DNA of 64,000 nt, taken from assembly GCF_035046485.1 (NCBI RefSeq), contig NC_085136.1, positions 329,308,227 to 329,372,226 of the forward strand, in the 5' to 3' direction. A program made the position numbers and the translations under genes. Below, piece after piece: positions 58,171 to 64,000 of this stretch; the first letter of the stretch is position 1; every line of letters begins with the position of its first letter. The DNA comes from Aedes albopictus (taxonomy: Eukaryota > Arthropoda > Insecta > Diptera > Culicidae). The notes beneath the pieces are model-generated. The model ran no database searches. It was not told the origin of the DNA and saw nothing but the letters and a program-made list of their open reading frames with translations.

Positions 58171-58708
58171 CTTCCAGAAGAAAAATCCGATAATTTTGGT
58201 CTAACCAGAACGCCTCTAGATTAATACTTTGACACATCCGCCGAGTTTTGGAGACAACAAGAAAAATATTTAAAAATTTTCAGAAAAGGTTTCTTGAGTA
58301 CTCCTGAAGGCGCTTCTAAAGACCTCTAAAAGCTTTTCCTGGAGGAATTTCAAAATGAGGACCTCTTTCCACAGTATTCAACAGCCTCTTCTGCATGTAT
58401 AAAGATGTTTATTTTGGAGGTGTTCAGAGGCTTCTTATGGTGGTTTATGCTGAATCTGCCGAGAAGCCTCTTCTTGAAGTTTCCATCTAGAAGTTTTCTC
58501 GGAGGTCTTCAATAACATTTTCTTGAGGAATTTCGTAGATTTATCTGGAGGTGCTCAGGAGCTTATGTGGAGATATACACCTTTTTGATTTTTTATGTTC
58601 ACCCGATCATAATTCATCACTTCACCTTCCATATAGTCAATACCCCGTATACGCATCCCACCCTCAAAATCCCGTAGTGTAGACTAAGTAGTGTAGAGAG
58701 GTACTCAC
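58171..58708 (-). other. cnc intron end, decayed repeats
   Basis: Trailing diverged units of the same type to about 58570, then AT-rich sequence up to the exon 1 donor. Confidence 0.45.
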
Positions 58709-58867
58709 CTGGTACGAGTAGTGCGGCGGGTAGTGCGGGTGCGGGTGCGCCGGAGGCATATCGGCCACCCCCATGCCGACGCCCATCCCCGGCGGAAAGC
58801 TGAGCAGATTGGCCAGATCCTGAAAGCGCTGTTCCATCGAAACGGCCCGGCTCAGCGGAACGCGGGA
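58709..58867 (-). CDS. cnc: cnc coding exon 1 of this window
   Basis: 159 bp, residues 1-53 as numbered here, phase 0 at both ends. Acceptor CTATTTCACAG|TCCCGC, donor TACCAG|GTGAGTACC. Encodes SRVPLSRAVSMEQRFQDLAN, LLSFPPGMGVGMGVADMPP and a His/Pro/Tyr-rich end. The SMEQR-QDLANLLS segment is conserved in long Cnc and Nrf-family proteins. Because the exon begins with a good acceptor, more coding or leader exons must lie upstream, probably beyond the window. The Met in SMEQR could also serve as an internal start. Confidence 0.9.
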
Positions 58868-60450
58868 CTGTGAAATAGATAGGAATGGGGGGGTAAACAA
58901 ACAGGAAATCTATTAGCTGCGGTGCGGTGGTTGTCTACTACCTAATGGTTCTCAGCACAGCACACGACATCACTGCCGGTGCCGGCGCAGAGTAGGCGGT
59001 GTGCGTGTTCGTGCTTTTGGTTTGTTTTGATGGACGATTAAAAGCTTCCTACTATGACGACTAGATGGAAATTGTTTTGGACTGTTGGATGAGGGGATAT
59101 TAGGTTTCAACAGGGAATCGATAGATCGATTGCTGGTTGGGCATCAAGGCTCAACTCGGGAGGGACGCCAAAATTACAGGTTGTGCCCAAGAGAACCTAT
59201 AGGAGCGAATCTGAATCCGGATGACACCCCAGTAATTACTCGCTTGAGTTTTGATGGCTGTCCATTAGCTACGAGCTGAGGTTGATAATACTGCGGATCC
59301 GCGAATAATTGTTTCGGAAAGCTCATATTAACTAGTGATGTGCACAGAAAAAAAAATAATTATATAACGCGACATATTACACAAAACGTGTTTGAATTTG
59401 TGTCTCTTATTTCAACCGAAATGACCAAGAGGAATCGCGTGGGGCAGTTTTTTTTGGAACATCTACGCACGATACTCATCTATAGGAATTGTTGTTTCCA
59501 GGTTATCTTAGATTGTTTTTAAAACTTCTTACAGTGCACCGCAGTGGAGGCGACGATCGAAGAAGGCGGGCTGAACCCGCGTAACGGAGAAACAGTCAAG
59601 TTCACCCCCGGAGGGGGCGGTAGCTGATAGAAAGAGACACAAAGCAGGAGAATGCGACATATCTACGCGGTAGCAACAATGCGACACAAGTCCGCACCCG
59701 AAGGGATGCGACGCGACGCTGCGGGGAAAATAATTCTATATTATTTTCTCTAATTTTCAAACGGTGAAGGTCATTTGGCAGTATTTTTTTTCACGTTCCA
59801 CTATGTATTCGAAACGCACATGTAGCACAAGCACTGCTAAATGTTTAACAACCGCACGACTCGCCAATATTGAGGGGTACGCGCTGCGGCAGCAGTTTCC
59901 TGCGTTGTCCGCCGACGACGACGTAGGGTTGTCGCTTGTGTATAGAGATGTAATAATGCGGTAGTCGCTACTGTCGGCTACTGTGTTCAACCGTTCAACT
60001 GCCCTCCCCCTTTGGGGGAGATTGGACCGCGTGCGTTAGCTGCCGGTAACTATGCGGAGTTCGAGGTCTTATTTTTGAGCACGGACGGTTCTATGATTCG
60101 GTGGACTGCGTGTTGGTACCTACATTCCACTGACCACCACCGTCACCGGCACCGATGGACCTTGTGCTGGGTCAAGGTTCGTCGCTTGCTGGAACAGTCT
60201 TTCAGTGTCTGGTTGGTACTTTGCCGTGACCCGGTCTGCATCAGATGCCAATCGTTTGATTGTAATCAATGTCACGATCTATCAACACTTATTGCGGAAT
60301 TTAGGAACTAAATGCAACCAACTGCCAATTGTAGTATCTAAATTGAACAATTTGTCTAGATTCATGGATGCAAGGATATTTTCGAACACCTGCCAATCTT
60401 TTGAATAATTCATCTACAGTTCAATTCAGAAGCAAAATGAGATGTTCGAC
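58868..60450 (-). promoter_or_regulatory. GC-rich intronic patch upstream of cnc exon 1
   Basis: 59.54-59.72, 59.88-60.05 and 60.1-60.25 kb are CpG-rich and not recognisably repetitive, unlike the rest of the window. Short palindromes GGCGGGCTGAACCCGCG and CCTCCCCCTTTGGGGGAG are present. It could be a promoter or an untranslated first exon of an intermediate Cnc isoform, but no splice or start signal was confirmed and no conserved coding exon was found. Confidence 0.25.
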
Positions 60451-62295
60451 AAACTTGTAGATTACTGTTCTTTTCTACAATTATCACCAAGAGCGCCATC
60501 ACAATTTAAAATAAGGCTGCTGAACTACGTTATAGACGAATAAGTCAAACGATATCCAATGAAGATTCAAACTTTTGAAATCCAATAGCTCAGAATCCTA
60601 GGGCAAAGTAGATCAGTATGACAAAGGCCCATGAAAAATGAGCCACATGGTTTAAAATTCTGCCACTAGGTAGTGCAGCATGAGCACTGTTATCCTTCTG
60701 ACTTCAGCTAGATTCAGGAGGTACGTCCCGAGCGTCTGTTCACCAAGGAAGTTTGGTTCAAAAAGCGTCTGTTTTGGCATCCAGCGACTGAATGTGGAAT
60801 GCTCCTCCACTGGAAGATATACCTGAGGTGGCAGTCCACCACGATAGAAAGGGGACCTTAGGCCAACAACCTACTGTCCCCGAAACCCAAAAACCGTTAC
60901 AAAAGCCGAAAAAGTAAGATTACGAACTGATTCAACGGCAACGACTTTTAGCGCGAAACAACGGACAAGAATTGGAACTTGGAATGTATGTATTAACCCT
61001 AGCCCAGTAGAGAAAACTCGCACTACTGGCCAATGAGGCATGCCGTATGAAGCTTGAGATCCTAGAACTGAGCGAAGTCTGTTGGCCGAATTTTGGAGAA
61101 CACAGATTGACGTCGGGCCAATTCTGCTATACTCTGGCCTACGAGGTTAACATGCTCCTCGCCACCGTGGAGTTGGTTTCCTGCTCAGCGCTCACGACCA
61201 CGCTGCGTTCATGAAGTGGGAACCTATTAATGAGAGGATAATTGTAGCCAGATTCAGAACACGAGTTCGAAACCTTACCATGATCCAATGTTACGCGCCA
61301 ACCGATGCTGCCGAATTGCAAGCCAAAGAGAACTTTTACAGTCAACTGAATGGTGTCGTGGATAAGATTCCGAAAAGTGATATCAAGATCCTCATGGGCG
61401 ACTTCAACGCAAAAGTTGGTTCGGACAACTCAGACTATCATCACGTCATGGGACGTCATAATCTCAGATAAATGAGCGAGAACGGTGAGTTGTTTGCGCG
61501 GAACAAACGTAGCGCCGACATTGCGTTGAACCATCATCTCCTAATCGGCAAGATCCGGCTGCGCATTGCGGGCATCCATCGACAGGAGGAGAAAATCAGG
61601 TGCCGGTTCAACACACGCCGACTAGAAGACGCTGCGGTGAAAAGGTCCTTCGTCGATGAGCTAGAGAACCGTTCTGCGGATAATCCGGAAGATGGAAGCG
61701 TAGAAGATCAATGGATTGCCATCAAGAACGCCTTCATCGCCATCGGCGAGAATAATTTGGGTGAGCTAGGAGGATTTGGGTGAGGAGCGAAGGAACGCCA
61801 AAGCCGCGATAGAGCGCGCGAAATCACGAAGAGCCAAAGCCGTAGTCCGTCAGCGCTATTCGGCTCTTGAGAAGGTAGTGAAGCGCTCATGTAGGAGGGA
61901 GACAAAAGAGCGTGGACGGACTCCCTAGCCGACGAAGGCGAGAAAGCCGCAAATACCGACGACATTCGTCTCCTTTACGAATGTTACGACGCCGCCGTGA
62001 AAGACACATCTGGACAGCTATTGACCGACCCGGCTAACCAGTGGAAACGCTAGTTCGAGCACTTTGGAAACCTTTTTCAAATGTCGGCCACGCCATCAAC
62101 ATCTCAGCATGATCCGCCAAGCGTTCGACGCATTACCCGTGTCAACACCGAAACTCCATCCTTGCAAGACAAAGAGACAGCCATCCGTAGCATGAAATCG
62201 AACAGGGCTCCGGGGATCGATCGCATATCAGCCGAGATGCTCGAAGCTGACCCCGTAGTATCTGCACAACTGCTGCATCAATTATTCTGTAACAT

Positions 62296-62740
62296 ATGCA
62301 CACCAAGAAAAAATCATGTAATTTTAGGTGTCCTGAACCTGACATATACGAGCGTCAAAGACACAAATTTAGAAGTCAAAACAGGTAAATTTACGTCTTC
62401 CAGGACTAATATTTTCTAAGCGTCTAGCAATCGCTAGAACCGATCTGATAGATAAAACATATAAAAGTAAAATATTGATATGCCTGGATTCGAACTCAGG
62501 ACCTGCTGATTGTGAGCCACATCTCTTACCTCTCGACTATTTCACCGAGTTAGAAGGGGGCTGATGAATATACTACTGATTCTTCGTTTCTGGTAAAGTG
62601 GATTTGTTGACATCTAACGCATCCAACCAGGACTTACATGTTACATGATGCGTGTAAAATTGAGTCCAGCTTGTGAATCAGTCTTGGAAATGTTTCCGTT
62701 CTTTGATGTTGCTGTCTCGTGCAAATTTCAGAATTTTCAA
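62296..62740. mobile_element. Insertion inside the decayed LINE, with tRNA-like segment
   Basis: LINE sequence stops after LLHQLFCNI and resumes at WETPTFPVDWMQ. Between lies about 440 bp whose ends are loosely inverted (CACACCAAGAAAAAATC versus CACACACTTGAAAATTC). It includes the tRNA-like segment at 62481-62550. Confidence 0.55.
62481..62550 (-). pseudogene. tRNA-like segment, copy 3 (different family)
   Basis: On the minus strand: D-arm-like AGTCGAGAGGTAAGAG and T-arm-like CCTGAGTTCGAATCCAGG with box B. It is unlike the two copies at 11.3 and 19.0 kb. Likely the head of a SINE-like insert. Confidence 0.5.
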
Positions 62741-63359
62741 GTGTGTGGGAAACCCCAACGTTTCCGGTCGACTGGATGCAAAACGACTTAGTAAAGGTGC
62801 CTAAAAAGGTGACCTGACTGTATGCGATAATTGGTGGGGTATCATGTTGCTGTGCATCGTTCTCAAAGTCCTCTGCAAAGTAATCCTTAACCGGTAATCG
62901 AAGAGATCCTGGTAGGAGCGATTGATCGTGACAGCCCATTACCATGAAGCACCTAAATGACTTCAAGATAGGTGCACAGATCAATAAGGCGAGAGGGCTG
63001 CCTTTGCTAGTTTAAGAAATGTATGGAAATTTTCAGCTCGAACGTAAAATCTGTGCTGCTGTACGCCAGTGAAACTTGGTGTGTATCAGCGGAGAACACT
63101 CAACGGCTGCAGTTCTTTATCAATAGATGCCTGCGGTATAAAATTCGTGCATGGTGGCCTCACAACTGGATCTTCAACGTTCAGCTCCATCGTCGATGTC
63201 ATCAAAAGTCGATAGCGTCAGAAATTCTGGAACGCAGTAGAGGAAGTCGACAGAAATTTTACCTGGCTGCAATGGCGGAAAATCTTCCACGATGAAGATC
63301 TTTCAATTCGGCCCTCTGCCCCACCATGGGTTCAGGACTGAAAGTAAATAAGTAAGTAA

Positions 63360-64000
63360 TCCCATAAATTTCCAGCAGAATCCCATCAGACATTTCTCAA
63401 AGCTGATTTCTCAAAAGATTTATCCAGCAATTTCTGTCAAAATTCTTCTTGGGATGCCTACTTGGGCGCCTTCGAAAATTCCTCCTGGCATTCCTCAAGG
63501 GAATCTCTTGAAGTTCTTCCAGAAATTCTTGCTAAGAATTCTTCAGAGAATTTGTCAAGGATTTCTCTAAGAATAGCTCTTTGTATTCCAGTCGTTACTG
63601 GGATTCTTTCAGCAATTCCTACAAAAATAACTTGCTGAGATTTCTTAAGTATTTTCTGCAGGAATATCTACAATTATTACTTTTCTCGCGGGAATTCCCG
63701 GATGGGAAACCTAGAAAAATAGAGGAGGATTCCTACCAGAAATATGTAGAGGGATCCTAGCTGCAGTCCAGGATCAATTCCAGCAGTAGTTCCAAAAAAA
63801 AAAATCTGAAGAGGATTTGCAGAAGGAGTACTGAATTCCTGAAAAAATCCATGCATGAATCGAAGAATTTTAGGAAGAAACCTTGGAAAAATTGCAGAAG
63901 GAATAATTCTTGTAAAATTTCTGGAAGAATCACAGGTGGAATTTCTGAAGCAACTTCGAGAGCAATATTTGAAAGTATCTTTGAAAAAAATCCTGTAGGA
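63360..64000. repeat. Short-repeat field at the window end
   Basis: TTCC-GAATTCTT, CTCCTGGCATTCCTC and GGAATTCCCGGA-type diverged units. Confidence 0.65.

Larger units (their letters stand above)
60660..63359 (+). pseudogene. Decayed non-LTR retrotransposon (endonuclease + RT), internally deleted
   Basis: Plus-strand LINE relic. The endonuclease is broken across frames: RTRIGTWNV near 60962, ELSEVCWPNFG near 61070, ERIIVARFRTRVRNLTMIQC and ILMGDFNAKVG in the frame at 61211-61471, then an in-frame TAA and SADIALNHHLL, where the usual catalytic SDH reads LNH. The RT N-terminus (SMKSNRAPGIDRISAEML) is at about 62190-62260; RT fragments resume at 62745 (FPVDWMQ, LVKVPKK) and at 62960 onward, ending SSNVKSVLLYASETWC and WWPHNW. 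The catalytic ADD core is deleted. It ends in a TAAG-type tail at 63340-63359. Clade not assigned (RTE/CR1-like). Dead copy. Confidence 0.8.

Overview
The window reads as a piece of a large, repeat-swollen mosquito genome, most likely a culicine such as Aedes. The evidence is one conserved insect gene whose exons are separated by introns of 7 to 25 kb, a MosquI-like I-clade LINE, Feilai-like tRNA-derived SINEs and many foldback MITEs. The species itself cannot be fixed from the sequence.

The only host protein-coding gene I can support is cap-n-collar (cnc), the insect Nrf/CNC-bZIP transcription factor, on the minus strand. Five coding exons are visible (58709-58867, 51413-51622, 43899-43989, 17526-18757, 17128-17463). 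All junctions are GT-AG and phases agree throughout. They join into 675 residues with a CNC plus bZIP domain, a Neh6-like serine/acidic stretch and a Neh3-like C-terminus. More upstream exons should lie beyond position 64000. The last two exons alone give a 521-residue protein starting at a Met, close to the short Drosophila CncA form, so an internal promoter in the 25 kb intron is likely. GC-richer patches at 43.25-43.87 kb and 35.6-36.9 kb are candidates.

From left to right: 206-6760 is a complete I-clade LINE (minus strand) with a 13 bp target-site duplication, CAGT 5' end, TAA-type tail, ORF1, ORF2 and an RNase H region separated from ORF2 by one in-frame TGA. 7.4-12.7 kb holds dispersed and tandem repeats (a 186 bp array, a CA microsatellite), MITEs and a tRNA-like element. 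12.9-17.1 kb is the probable cnc 3' UTR, itself carrying a MITE. 17.1-18.8 kb holds the two terminal cnc exons. 19-43.8 kb is an intron packed with degenerate short repeats, SINEs, MITEs and nested foldback elements. 44-58.7 kb holds two more introns with a hAT-like MITE showing an 8 bp target duplication, long foldbacks, a 12 bp minisatellite (52.6-54.4 kb) and a 23 bp minisatellite (57.5-58.2 kb). 58.9-60.4 kb is a GC-rich intronic patch. 60.7-63.36 kb is a decayed second LINE split by a smaller insertion. The end returns to degenerate short repeats.

I found no clear new multi-gene system. The observations most worth following are the internal-promoter hypothesis for cnc, the nearly intact LINE with its single TGA and its internal 81-codon duplication, and the set of nested foldback elements whose order of insertion can be read from target duplications.
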